Source of the DNA: Hydrogenovibrio sp. SC-1
GTDB lineage: Bacteria; Pseudomonadota; Gammaproteobacteria; Thiomicrospirales; Thiomicrospiraceae
Length of the DNA stretch: 64,000 bases
Direction: 5' to 3'
Assembly (NCBI RefSeq): GCF_002848135.1
Contig: NZ_PKGB01000003.1
Location: 62,001 to 126,000, forward strand
Part shown: positions 55,873-64,000 of the stretch, one piece after another
How positions within the stretch are numbered: position 1 is the first letter of the stretch
How the letters are laid out: each line of letters opens with the position of its first letter
The notes under the pieces: generated by a model
Databases searched by the model: none
Seen by the model: only the letters and a program-made list of their open reading frames with translations
Told to the model about the DNA's origin: nothing
Position numbers and translations under genes: made by a program

Positions 55873-55910
55873 GGCGACAAGTGGGGTAAAGTGGTGAAAA
55901 GTGGTAAATA
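55871..55910 (+). promoter_or_regulatory. Four MraZ boxes
   Basis: Four GTGG-headed repeats at an exact 10-base period: GTGGCGACAA, GTGGGGTAAA, GTGGTGAAAA and GTGGTAAATA. MraZ binds TGG-type direct repeats of this period to repress its own operon. The last box lies directly before the mraZ ATG, in the ribosome-binding region. Confidence 0.85.
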
Positions 55911-56369
55911 ATGTTGTTCTTTCGTGGCATCAACTCAATCAATATGGATACAAAGGGACGTTTGGCAATTCCCAAGCGCTACCGTGAATCTATTTCAGAG
56001 GCCAGTGATAACCAGTTAGTCGCCACGATTGATTTACAAAGCCCATGCCTGTTGGTTTACACAATGGATGAGTGGGAAGTTATTGAGCGAAAATTAATGG
56101 CATTGCCCAATATGGACAGCAAAGCGCGCTTGGTACAGCGATTGTTACTCGGCCATGCATCTGAAATGGAAATGGATGGTAGTGGCCGGGTTCTATTGCC
56201 CCCTTTGTTAAGAGAACATGCAAAGTTAGAAAAAGAAGCAATTTTACTCGGGCAAGGCAATAAGTTTGAATTGTGGTCTAAATCGGCTTGGGATGCCAGT
56301 CGTCCAGATATGTTGGATATAGCTTCGGTTGGTGATGTCTCAGAATCTCTAGCCAGCTTGAGCTTGTAG
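55911..56369 (+). CDS. mraZ: MraZ transcriptional repressor
   Basis: A 152-residue DNA-binding protein of two AbrB-like SpoVT folds: FFRGINSINMDTKGRLAIPKRYR and EMEMDGSGRVLLPPLLREHA. It forms a ring that binds the boxes before its own gene and controls the division/wall cluster. No strong ribosome site precedes the ATG, which abuts the last MraZ box. It is followed by rsmH after one base. Confidence 0.95.
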   Translation: MLFFRGINSINMDTKGRLAIPKRYRESISEASDNQLVATIDLQSPCLLVYTMDEWEVIERKLMALPNMDSKARLVQRLLLGHASEMEMDGSGRVLLPPLLREHAKLEKEAILLGQGNKFELWSKSAWDASRPDMLDIASVGDVSESLASLSL

Positions 56370-56370
56370 G

Positions 56371-57318
56371 ATGACGCACTCAAAGGAAATTGAGCAAACA
56401 AGTCACTATCCAGTGATGTTGCAAGAGGCTGTTTCAGGTCTGTCAATTTCTGATAAGGGAGTTTACATTGATTGTACCTTCGGGCGTGGTGGACACAGTC
56501 AACTGATTCTATCGCAACTGAGTAAGAATGGTCGCTTGCTAGCCATTGATCAAGATCCAGAAGCCGTTGCTTTTGCCAAAGAATACTTTTTGGCGGATCA
56601 GTTTGAAATACAGCAAGGCAGTTTTGAAGCGCTAGAATCCTATTGTCAGTCACGGAATTGGCTAGGACAAGTCGATGGCATTTTAATAGATTTAGGGGTG
56701 TCATCTCCACAGCTTGATGAGGCCGAGCGAGGATTTAGTTTTATGCGATCCGGCCCGCTCGATATGCGGATGAATCCGCAAAGTGGATTGAGTGCTAAAG
56801 AATGGCTAGTGCAAACGGATGAAAAAACTTTAGCAAAGGTTCTTCGGCAATATGGTGAAGAGAAATTTTCAGGGCGAATCGCTCGACATATTAAAGAGGC
56901 TTTAGCAGAAGGTATTTTGAATACCACATTGGATTTAGCAGCTGTTGTTAAAAAGGCATCACCAAAAACTGAAAAACATAAGCATCCAGCCACGCGAACC
57001 TTTCAAGCTATACGGATTGCGGTCAACCGAGAGCTGGATGTATTAAAAACCGTATTAGAAGCTTCAGTGCGTGTATTAAAACCGGGTGGACGGCTTTCCG
57101 TTATTAGCTTTCACTCGTTAGAAGATCGCATTGTTAAGCAATTTATTCGAGATCAATCTCGAATAAAAGATTTGTTTCCGGATTCACCGATAGAGTTGGA
57201 AGTCGTTAAGCCTGTATTGAAAAAAGTAGGAAAACCGATATTTCCAAGTGCTAAAGAGTGTGAAGAAAATCCGCGTTCTCGAAGCGCGGTGCTGAGAGTC
57301 GCAGAGCGACTTGGCTGA
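56371..57318 (+). CDS. rsmH: 16S rRNA m4C1402 methyltransferase
   Basis: A 315-residue SAM-dependent enzyme that N4-methylates C1402 of 16S rRNA, the base whose ribose RsmI modifies. The family marks are YPVMLQEAV, DCTFGRGGHS, GILIDLGVSSPQLD, RGFSF and KPGGRLSVISFHSLEDRIVK. It is the second gene of the dcw cluster. Confidence 0.96.
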   Translation: MTHSKEIEQTSHYPVMLQEAVSGLSISDKGVYIDCTFGRGGHSQLILSQLSKNGRLLAIDQDPEAVAFAKEYFLADQFEIQQGSFEALESYCQSRNWLGQVDGILIDLGVSSPQLDEAERGFSFMRSGPLDMRMNPQSGLSAKEWLVQTDEKTLAKVLRQYGEEKFSGRIARHIKEALAEGILNTTLDLAAVVKKASPKTEKHKHPATRTFQAIRIAVNRELDVLKTVLEASVRVLKPGGRLSVISFHSLEDRIVKQFIRDQSRIKDLFPDSPIELEVVKPVLKKVGKPIFPSAKECEENPRSRSAVLRVAERLG

Positions 57319-57362
57319 ATCATTATTATTAATTAAATTGTGTTGACTAAGGGGAGTATCAC

Positions 57363-58535
57363 ATGAAGTTTAATTTACAGGAAACCATTTCCGATGAGGC
57401 AGGTATGCCAAAGATTATGGTCATTGGTCTGGGTGGCGGTGGAGGTAATGCCGTCGACTATATGGTGCGCTCACAGGTAGAAGGTGTTGAGTTTATTTGT
57501 GCTAATACCGATGTTCAGGCGCTAAAAAAATCAAAAGTTGCAACTTGCATTCAATTGGGCGCAAATGGTTTAGGTGCAGGCGCTAACCCCGAAAAAGGGA
57601 TGGAAGCTGCTAAGGAAAATATTGAACAGGTCAAGGAAACCCTTAGAGGTGCAGATATGGTCTTTATCACTGCTGGCATGGGTGGAGGGACTGGCACCGG
57701 CTCTGCTCCTGTTGTGGCACAAGCCGCGCGCGAGATGGGTATTTTGACAGTGGGGGTTGTGAGTCGTCCATTTAATTTTGAACGACGTGGAAAAATTGCG
57801 GATGCAGGTATTGAGCAGCTTGCAGAACATGTTGATTCCCTCATTACCGTCCCTAACGACAAGTTGTTAAAAGTGCTAGGACGTGATTTTGTGTTAGCTA
57901 AAGCTTTTGATTATGCAAATGAAGTACTTCATGGCGCTGTTCAGGGGATTTCTGAGTTGGTGACTCGTCCAGGCATGATTAACGTCGACTTTGAAGACTT
58001 AAGAACCGTTATGACGGAAAGAGGCGTTGCAATGATGGGTGTTGGTCATGCAACGGGTGAAGACAGAGCGATCAAAGCTGCTGAAAAAGCGATTGCAAAT
58101 CCGTTACTTGAAGATATCTCCGTATCTGGTGCGCGTGGATTATTAGTGAATATTACCTCTGGATTAGATTTTACTTTAGGTGAGTTTAATGAAGTGGGCG
58201 ATGTCATTGATCAGGTTGCCTCGGAAGATGCAAAAGTCATTATCGGAACGTCCATTGATGAAAGTATGACTGATGAAATTCGCGTGACAGTGGTTGCGAC
58301 GGGCTTATCTGAAGCGGGTGCAGCAAAACGACCAGAAGTTGTTAAACCCAATTTGCAAGCCGTTGAAGCCAGTAAGGCCGAAGAAAAAGCCAGTTTAAAT
58401 AACCAAGCTGAGCCTAAGCCTGAACCTGAAGTGGTTCGCCCGAAGATGGTCGTTAATGGCGGTGTTACCGGGAGCGTGGACTCAAATTCAAACTATTTGG
58501 ATATCCCGGCCTTTCTTCGTCGACAAGTCGATTAA
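57363..58535 (+). CDS. ftsZ: Cell division protein FtsZ
   Basis: A 390-residue tubulin-like GTPase that forms the Z ring. The GTP-binding motif GGGTGTGSAP (107-116), the N-terminal GLGGGGGNAVDYM, the T7-loop NVDFEDLRTVM and the C-terminal binding peptide DIPAFLRRQ (for FtsA/ZipA) are all intact. A strong AAGGGGAG precedes the ATG. It lies between rsmH and ftsL; in the usual cluster ftsZ is at the far end after ftsQA. Whether another ftsZ lies beyond the window is unknown. Confidence 0.96.
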   Translation: MKFNLQETISDEAGMPKIMVIGLGGGGGNAVDYMVRSQVEGVEFICANTDVQALKKSKVATCIQLGANGLGAGANPEKGMEAAKENIEQVKETLRGADMVFITAGMGGGTGTGSAPVVAQAAREMGILTVGVVSRPFNFERRGKIADAGIEQLAEHVDSLITVPNDKLLKVLGRDFVLAKAFDYANEVLHGAVQGISELVTRPGMINVDFEDLRTVMTERGVAMMGVGHATGEDRAIKAAEKAIANPLLEDISVSGARGLLVNITSGLDFTLGEFNEVGDVIDQVASEDAKVIIGTSIDESMTDEIRVTVVATGLSEAGAAKRPEVVKPNLQAVEASKAEEKASLNNQAEPKPEPEVVRPKMVVNGGVTGSVDSNSNYLDIPAFLRRQVD

Positions 58536-58585
58536 TGCCAGTGCAGCGCTGTTATTAATTCCGAACTTGAGCACTTGAGTTAAAC

Positions 58586-58945
58586 GTGTCGGTGCAAAAA
58601 CTCCCCAGCCTTCGCCAGTTTAGACAGTTCAACTGGCAAGGTTTCTTTGTACCTATGTTAGTGGTTATTTTAGTCGCCTCCCTGATTGCAATTGTAGAGG
58701 TCCAGCATCAAGTCAGGCATCTAGAGACTCAAGTCGCTCAATCTCTAAAAAAACAAGTTGCGCTGCATCAAGAATTCGGGAAACTTACCCTAGAAAAACA
58801 CCATCTTACTGCCCTAGCAAGGGTTGAATATTTAGCGAAGACTCAGTTGAATATGACGCTGGAGAAATCGCCAGAACTTCAAAACTTTCAAATCATTTTC
58901 TTGGAAAAACGCAATGCCAACGATGCATCAGAATCCAATCATTAG
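58586..58945 (+). CDS. ftsL: Cell division protein FtsL
   Basis: A 119-residue bitopic membrane protein. It has one helix (about 20-42) followed by a leucine-zipper-like periplasmic coiled coil (VQHQVRHLETQVAQSLKKQ). FtsL joins FtsB and FtsQ to activate FtsWI at the septum. It starts at a GTG without a strong ribosome site, 50 bases after ftsZ, and overlaps ftsI by 32 bases. Confidence 0.85.
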   Translation: MSVQKLPSLRQFRQFNWQGFFVPMLVVILVASLIAIVEVQHQVRHLETQVAQSLKKQVALHQEFGKLTLEKHHLTALARVEYLAKTQLNMTLEKSPELQNFQIIFLEKRNANDASESNH

Positions 58946-60689
58946 ACGAGATTCGATTGTTTTAATCGTGGTGTTGATGTTATTTTTGGCGCTCATTGCC
59001 AAAGCCTTTCATGTCCAAATTGTCCAAGCAGAATTTTTACAAAATGAAGGGAATAAACGTCAAATTCGAACGTTGGATATTCCCGCACCTAGAGGCGAAA
59101 TATTAGACCGAAACGGCAATGTCTTGGCCTTGAGTACTCCCATTGATTCTATTTGGGTGGATCCTAAAACATTATCTTTTTATCTTGATCCAGTTGCTCA
59201 GCAAACGCAATTGCTTTCAGAAAACCTGACCCCAGCCCAGTTGCAAAAGAGACAGCAAACGATAGAAAAGAAATATCGTGCATATCAACAGATGCTGTCA
59301 ATATTGGAATTAAGTCCTTCAACCTTTACGCCGCAAGTCCTTGCGAAGCGTGAACGACGATTTATGTATGTCAAACGTGGTGTACTGCCTGAACTCACCG
59401 AAAAGATTGAATCCTTAGATGTGCCTGGATTGTATGTTCAAAACCAATATAAACGCTATTATCCGGCTGGAGAGGTGGTGAGTCATTTGATTGGCTTTAC
59501 CAATATTGATGATGTTGGGATCGCAGGAATCGAAAAAACCTATGATGCTTGGCTATCGGGACAAGCCGGGAAAAAACAGATTGTAAAGGACAGAGCAGGT
59601 CGAGTGGTCGAGTTTGTAAAAGATCTTCAGCCGGCTAAACCTGGGAAACAAATTCATTTAAGTATCGATAAAGACATCCAGTTTTTCTTATATCATGCGA
59701 TGAAGAAGAGCTTTATTCAACACCAAGCCACTAGCATGATGTCGGTGATTCTAGATGCTAAGACGGCAGAAGTCATCGCCATGGTGTCGCTACCCGCATT
59801 TAATCCAAATGATCGCAGTCAACTCCAAGGTGCGCGTTTACGGAATCGAGTGGTAACCGATGTCATGGAGCCGGGTTCGCCCACTAAGCCATTTATTATT
59901 GCAAAGGCATTGGATTTAGGGGTACTAGATATTCAAGACAAAATTAATACTGCACCCGGCTCGATGTTGATTCAAGGTCAGCGTATTACCGATACTCGAA
60001 ATCACGGGACGATTACCCCCGCTGAAGTTATTCAGTATTCCAGTAATATTGGTGCCAGTAAAATTGCGTTTAGATTGACCCCACAACAGCAATGGCAAAT
60101 GTTCCATGACGTTGGCTTTGGGCAGGACTTAGGTCTGTTTTTACCCGGCGAAACCATGGGGTATATTCGACCTGCGGCAGAATGGCAAAAAATTGATCAA
60201 GCCTCATCGTCATTTGGTTATGGTTTTAATATTAATTTAATGCAATTAGCCCATGCCTATATGGTGATCAGTAACCAAGGTCAGCTTCGCCCTTTGTCAG
60301 TCATTCAACGTCAATCAGACCAAGAAAATATGGGTAAGCAAATCATCTCCGCAGAGGTAGCGCAGCAGGTTCTAGAAATGATGGAGGCGGTGGTGGCCAG
60401 GGGCGGGACCGCTCCACAGGCGAAGGTTGAAGGGTATCGGGTTGCGGGTAAAACCGGTACAGTCCATTTAACCAAGGCCGGAGGCTATGAAGCGAATCAA
60501 TATTTATCGCTATTTGCTGGAATCGTTCCCGTTTCTGATCCTCAATATATTATGGTGACCGCTGTCAATAAACCCAGTAGAGGAATTTATTATGGGGGGA
60601 AAGTCGCGGCTCCTATTTTTAAAGAAGTCATGACCGATGTTTTGCGCCTAAAAAACATCGTGCCAGATGATGTTTGGCAGGGGGGCTAA
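58914..60689 (+). CDS. ftsI: Septal transpeptidase FtsI (PBP3)
   Basis: A 591-residue class B penicillin-binding protein that cross-links septal peptidoglycan. It has one membrane helix (about 15-35), a pedestal domain, and a transpeptidase domain with SPTK (Ser322 nucleophile, Lys325), SSN (376-378) and KTGT (513-516). The usual serine motif is S-T-V-K; Pro-Thr here is a variation that leaves the Ser and Lys. A second ATG at 58923 is also possible. Confidence 0.94.
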   Translation: MPTMHQNPIIRRDSIVLIVVLMLFLALIAKAFHVQIVQAEFLQNEGNKRQIRTLDIPAPRGEILDRNGNVLALSTPIDSIWVDPKTLSFYLDPVAQQTQLLSENLTPAQLQKRQQTIEKKYRAYQQMLSILELSPSTFTPQVLAKRERRFMYVKRGVLPELTEKIESLDVPGLYVQNQYKRYYPAGEVVSHLIGFTNIDDVGIAGIEKTYDAWLSGQAGKKQIVKDRAGRVVEFVKDLQPAKPGKQIHLSIDKDIQFFLYHAMKKSFIQHQATSMMSVILDAKTAEVIAMVSLPAFNPNDRSQLQGARLRNRVVTDVMEPGSPTKPFIIAKALDLGVLDIQDKINTAPGSMLIQGQRITDTRNHGTITPAEVIQYSSNIGASKIAFRLTPQQQWQMFHDVGFGQDLGLFLPGETMGYIRPAAEWQKIDQASSSFGYGFNINLMQLAHAYMVISNQGQLRPLSVIQRQSDQENMGKQIISAEVAQQVLEMMEAVVARGGTAPQAKVEGYRVAGKTGTVHLTKAGGYEANQYLSLFAGIVPVSDPQYIMVTAVNKPSRGIYYGGKVAAPIFKEVMTDVLRLKNIVPDDVWQGG

Positions 60690-60690
60690 A

Positions 60691-62226
60691 GTGACGCTGG
60701 CAGAGATATTAAATGCACTAGGAGGGGTGAAATCGCCTCAACTCAGCCACGTGGATTGGCAATACAGCCCAACGCAACTGGCTGTTGATTCGCGTGATGT
60801 CACTGAGGGTGCTATTTTCATTGCGTTAGCAGGGAGTCAGGCTCATGGAATAAGGTTTGCAGCGCAGGCGATTGATCAGGGTGTAAAGTATATTCTGGCT
60901 GAAAAATCACCAGGCCTGGTTGAAATGGACATGGTTTTTAGTGAATCAGATCATGATCAATTGAATGCCGTTCCGGTCATCTGGGTGGATCAGCTCAGTA
61001 GGCAATGTAAGAGTTTGGCAAGCCAGTTTTATCAGAATCCGAGCCAAAGGGTGAAGGTGATCGGGGTTACCGGAACCAATGGTAAGACGTCTACGGCACA
61101 CTATATCGCCCAGTTGCTTTCAGCCACTGGAGTGAAGGTTGCGTTGTTGGGAACGTTAGGCAATGGTTGGATAGGGGACTTAACCCCATCACAAAACACG
61201 ACACTAGAAGTGGTTGCTTTAAATCGGTGGCTGGCCTATTTTGCTGACCAACAAGCCGATGTAGTGGTGATGGAAGTTTCTTCGCACGCGATCACGCTGG
61301 GGCGTATTGATGGTATTCAGTTTAAAGGTTTAGCGTTGACCCAGGTGACACGAGATCATTTGGACTTTCATAAAACAGAGCAAGCCTACCAGTCGGTAAA
61401 AAAACAGTTATTCCAAGACTATTCGCATCAATTTGAAGTGTTGAACTTAGATGATAAGGTTGGCTTAGAGCTGGCACATCAAAACCGACCTTCAGTTAGC
61501 CAGATTAGTTATGCTAAAGAGAATGCACAAGCGGATATTTTTGTGCCAAAAGCGAAACTTTACCAGCGAGGCATTGCCGGACAGATTCTGCTTTCTCAAC
61601 AACCTATTGCATTTGATGTGCCTTTAATGGGTGAATTTAATTTAGAAAATATGTTATGTGCGATTGGGGTTTGTGTTGGACTAGGACTTACAGTGAGTCA
61701 GCTTGAAAAGGCTCTAAACCAACTCAAGCCTGTAGCTGGAAGAATGCAGTGCCTATCGCATCCTGGGCAGGCAACAGTTGTTATCGACTATGCCCACACT
61801 GCAGACGCTTTGCAGGCGCTCTTGATCGCTGTCAGAGCACATTTGTCATTGCCAAATCAACAACTTTGGGTTGTTTTTGGGTGTGGAGGTAACCGTGATC
61901 AAGGCAAAAGACCCTTAATGGGAGAGGTCGCACAGCGTTATGCCGACAAGGTGGTGATTACCGATGATAATCCACGCGATGAGTCACCTGAGGCAATTGT
62001 TCAGCAGATTACGAATGCCATGGAGACTCCCTTCACCGTGGTTCACGATCGGGCACAAGCAGTTTCATCCACTTTAACGCAAGCGAATCCGCAAGATGTG
62101 GTTGTGATTGCCGGAAAAGGGCATGAATCCACCCAGGAAATCGCAGGGCAGAAAATCCCGATGCAAGATGAAAGGCTGGTTAAGCAGGCTTATGCAGCCT
62201 ATGAAGCAAATAGGAGGCCGCTGTGA
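60691..62226 (+). CDS. murE: UDP-MurNAc-tripeptide synthetase MurE
   Basis: A 511-residue cytoplasmic ligase. The ATP site is GVTGTNGKTSTAHY. DNPRDESP (the DNPR motif) indicates meso-diaminopimelate as the amino acid added. The GTG at 60691 is one base after the ftsI stop and has GGGGGG upstream; the ATG at 60667 lies within ftsI. It overlaps murF by GTGA. An exact iterated palindrome lies at 60910 (coding SPGLV). Confidence 0.94.
   Translation: MTLAEILNALGGVKSPQLSHVDWQYSPTQLAVDSRDVTEGAIFIALAGSQAHGIRFAAQAIDQGVKYILAEKSPGLVEMDMVFSESDHDQLNAVPVIWVDQLSRQCKSLASQFYQNPSQRVKVIGVTGTNGKTSTAHYIAQLLSATGVKVALLGTLGNGWIGDLTPSQNTTLEVVALNRWLAYFADQQADVVVMEVSSHAITLGRIDGIQFKGLALTQVTRDHLDFHKTEQAYQSVKKQLFQDYSHQFEVLNLDDKVGLELAHQNRPSVSQISYAKENAQADIFVPKAKLYQRGIAGQILLSQQPIAFDVPLMGEFNLENMLCAIGVCVGLGLTVSQLEKALNQLKPVAGRMQCLSHPGQATVVIDYAHTADALQALLIAVRAHLSLPNQQLWVVFGCGGNRDQGKRPLMGEVAQRYADKVVITDDNPRDESPEAIVQQITNAMETPFTVVHDRAQAVSSTLTQANPQDVVVIAGKGHESTQEIAGQKIPMQDERLVKQAYAAYEANRRPL
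60910..60919. repeat. Iterated palindrome copy inside murE
   Basis: Exact CCAGGCCTGG within ACCAGGCCTGGT, read as Pro-Gly-Leu (phase 0). Confidence 0.9.
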
Positions 62227-63617
62227 GTTGGTCATTGAATGAGGTAGTGCAAGCCGTTAATGGCGTGTTAATTGGCGATAATTTGGGCGAAGCAGATGTG
62301 GTGTTAGATAGCATCAGTAGCGACACGCGAACCCTAGAGGGCGGAGCCTTATACGTTGCATTAAAAGGCCCGCAGTTTGATGGACATGATTTTATCGACG
62401 CGGCAGTTAGAGAAGGTGCCGTTGCACTACTGGTTTCAGAGCCTGTAACCTCCGCCGTACCTGCCATATTAGTGGAAGATACCCTTATTGCCTTTGGACA
62501 ACTAGCCGCTTGGCATCGCCAAAATATGTCGTTAAAGGGCGTGGTTGGCATTACTGGATCAAATGGAAAAACCACGACCAAAGAAATGATTGCCCATCTA
62601 TTGCAACAACAGGCCTCCGTATTGGCAACCCATGGAAATCTGAATAATGAAGTCGGTGTGCCCAAAACCCTGTTGCAGCTTGAAGAGGAACACGATTATG
62701 CCGTCGTGGAAATGGGGGCGAACCATCTAAATGAAATTGGCTATCTAACGCAATTGGTAAAACCGGATGTCGCTGTTATTACTTTAGCGGCTAACGCCCA
62801 CTTAGAGGGTTTTGGCTCACTGGAAGGGGTGATTGAAGCAAAGGGTCAAATATTAGACGGTGTCCGTGCAGGTGGAACCGCTATCTTGAACATGGATTCG
62901 CCCGGTTTCGATGAGTGGCAACAATATGCAAAGAACTTAGGATTGAACATCATTCGCTTTGGTCAACACCCGGATGCACAGGTCCGGGTTTCGCAAATCA
63001 CTCAAACAATCAAAGGGATTCAATTTGCCTTAGAAGTGACCTATCAACAAACGCATTTTATTGAAAGCGTCGAAATGCCCATTTTGGGGTCACACAATGC
63101 GATGAACGCAGCCGCTGCGGTTGCAGTTTGTTTGGCATTGGGTCAAACCTGGTCCCAAATTCAACCAGGCCTGGTTGAATTTAATGGGGTTACGGGTCGA
63201 GGACAAACGCATGTTTTGCCTCAGGGCGTTTTAATTGACGATAGTTACAATGCCAACCCAGCCTCGATGCGAGTCGCAATTCAAATGTTATTACAGTGTC
63301 CAGGCGAAGGGCTCGTTTGCTTGGGCGCCATGGCGGAATTGGGCGAAAAATCAACTGTTCATCATCTTGATTTAGCCGAATTTGCCAAGTCAGTTGGCGT
63401 GAGAAACTTATTTTTAACAGGTCAATTGACGCAACCGATGGCAGCCAAGTTTGGTGAAGGTGCTCGCTGGTTTGAAACGCCAGAAGTCATGGCTGAAGCG
63501 GCATGGCAAATGATCGCAGATAACAAAATTCAAAATGTTCTGATCAAAGGATCGCGCTCCGCGAAAATGGAGCGCGTCGGTCAGGCAATATTGGCTCAAT
63601 TGGCCTCATCACACTAA
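62223..63617 (+). CDS. murF: UDP-MurNAc-tripeptide:D-Ala-D-Ala ligase MurF
   Basis: A 464-residue cytoplasmic ligase that adds D-Ala-D-Ala to make the pentapeptide precursor. The ATP site is [28 protein letters not shown] and [11 protein letters not shown] are MurF marks. It starts with GTG, sharing bases with the murE stop. It holds the 26-bp perfect palindrome at 63157-63182. Confidence 0.94.
   Translation: MSWSLNEVVQAVNGVLIGDNLGEADVVLDSISSDTRTLEGGALYVALKGPQFDGHDFIDAAVREGAVALLVSEPVTSAVPAILVEDTLIAFGQLAAWHRQNMSLKGVVGITGSNGKTTTKEMIAHLLQQQASVLATHGNLNNEVGVPKTLLQLEEEHDYAVVEMGANHLNEIGYLTQLVKPDVAVITLAANAHLEGFGSLEGVIEAKGQILDGVRAGGTAILNMDSPGFDEWQQYAKNLGLNIIRFGQHPDAQVRVSQITQTIKGIQFALEVTYQQTHFIESVEMPILGSHNAMNAAAAVAVCLALGQTWSQIQPGLVEFNGVTGRGQTHVLPQGVLIDDSYNANPASMRVAIQMLLQCPGEGLVCLGAMAELGEKSTVHHLDLAEFAKSVGVRNLFLTGQLTQPMAAKFGEGARWFETPEVMAEAAWQMIADNKIQNVLIKGSRSAKMERVGQAILAQLASSH
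63157..63182. repeat. 26-bp perfect palindrome inside murF
   Basis: AAATTCAACCAGG and its exact reverse complement, with the iterated palindrome at 63165-63174. It is in coding sequence, read as Gln-Pro-Gly-Leu-Val-Glu. Confidence 0.9.
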
Positions 63618-63627
63618 GGAAACCATC

Positions 63628-64000
63628 ATGCTGATTTATCTAACCGAATATCTATCCCAGTATATTTCAGGATTCAGTGTCTTTAACTATATCACCATGC
63701 GCACCATTATGAGTGTGTTGACGGCTTTGGGGATCTCATTTGTGATTGGCCCAAAAGTGATTCGTTGGTTGATTCGCCTCAAAGTTGGACAAAGTGTTCG
63801 TTTGGATGGTCCTGAAACCCATCTGGTAAAAACTGGAACTCCGACCATGGGCGGGGTGATGATTTTATTCTCAGTGTCGATTGCCGTTCTGCTTTGGGGG
63901 AATCTCAGTAATCACTATTTGTTAATCGCATCCTTGACCATGCTGGGGTTTGGTTTAATCGGTTTTGTCGATGATTATCAGAAAGTGGTTTATAAAGATC
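63628..64000 (+). CDS. mraY: Phospho-MurNAc-pentapeptide translocase MraY, N-terminal part
   Basis: Membrane enzyme that moves phospho-MurNAc-pentapeptide to undecaprenyl phosphate, forming lipid I. The visible 124 residues include three membrane helices and the motifs KTGTPTMGG and GFVDDYQK, which holds the Asp pair of the active site. It starts at an ATG behind AAGGA, 10 bases after murF, and runs off the window. Confidence 0.93.
   Translation, partial: MLIYLTEYLSQYISGFSVFNYITMRTIMSVLTALGISFVIGPKVIRWLIRLKVGQSVRLDGPETHLVKTGTPTMGGVMILFSVSIAVLLWGNLSNHYLLIASLTMLGFGLIGFVDDYQKVVYKD

Overview
The window (about 44% G+C by eye) reads as chromosomal DNA of a gammaproteobacterium. Gene content points to a sulfur-oxidising autotroph of the Thiomicrospira/Hydrogenovibrio/Thiomicrorhabdus group: a ferredoxin-linked 2-oxoacid oxidoreductase, a SulP anion permease paired with a universal stress protein, a periplasmic DsrE-like protein and a meso-DAP type murE. 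This placement is inference; the window has no 16S rRNA gene. There are no insertion sequences, prophage or CRISPR arrays.

Layout. 1-2580: the 3' end of ilvE, a zinc-finger gene and glnA with a probable sigma-54/NtrC control region. 2584-12945: the phosphate block. pstC-pstA-pstB-phoU-phoB-phoR form one operon behind a Pho box, a PiT permease runs convergently, and pstS sits apart behind a very strong Pho box. 13000-19260: ferredoxin, an ion channel, a DsrE-like protein, bolA, tesA divergent from the ybbA-ybbP ABC genes, and tRNA-Pro(GGG). 19445-22513: a coupled three-gene operon (MltF-like transglycosylase and two DUF1566 proteins). 22564-27108: a DEDDh exonuclease, then a minus-strand operon coding a gamma-alpha fused and a beta 2-oxoacid:ferredoxin oxidoreductase subunit, a ferritin-like protein and a HIRAN protein. 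27250-34735: a small lipoprotein, an RluA-type pseudouridine synthase, a YgjP metalloprotease, a two-gene periplasmic-binding/GGDEF-EAL operon in which both genes are out of frame at short repeats, and an HDOD gene. 34862-41379: an RND efflux pair, then usp and sulP. 41593-48050: an AddB/AddA-like nuclease-helicase pair. 48047-55629: yraN, lpoA, rsmI, glmS, a wzz-like gene, DUF3010, DUF2062 and rnpB. 55871-64000: the start of the dcw cluster (mraZ, rsmH, ftsZ, ftsL, ftsI, murE, murF, mraY), with ftsZ in an unexpected position.

The most striking unexplained signal is a short palindrome, CCAGGCCTGG (often ACCAGGCCTGGT). It occurs 13 times exactly, where well under one copy is expected by chance. 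Six copies lie just after stop codons, most of them inside longer perfect inverted repeats that look like terminators. Seven lie inside genes and are read in all three codon phases. It behaves like a highly iterated DNA-level signal (uptake-like, protein-binding or methylation related).

The second notable signal is the sensor operon at 29198-33666. A (GGCT)4 tract splits the signal anchor from a DctP/LivJ fusion protein, and an A6 run splits the following GGDEF-EAL protein. Removing one 4-base unit and one A restores both genes exactly. This is compatible with phase variation, with decay, or with sequencing error.
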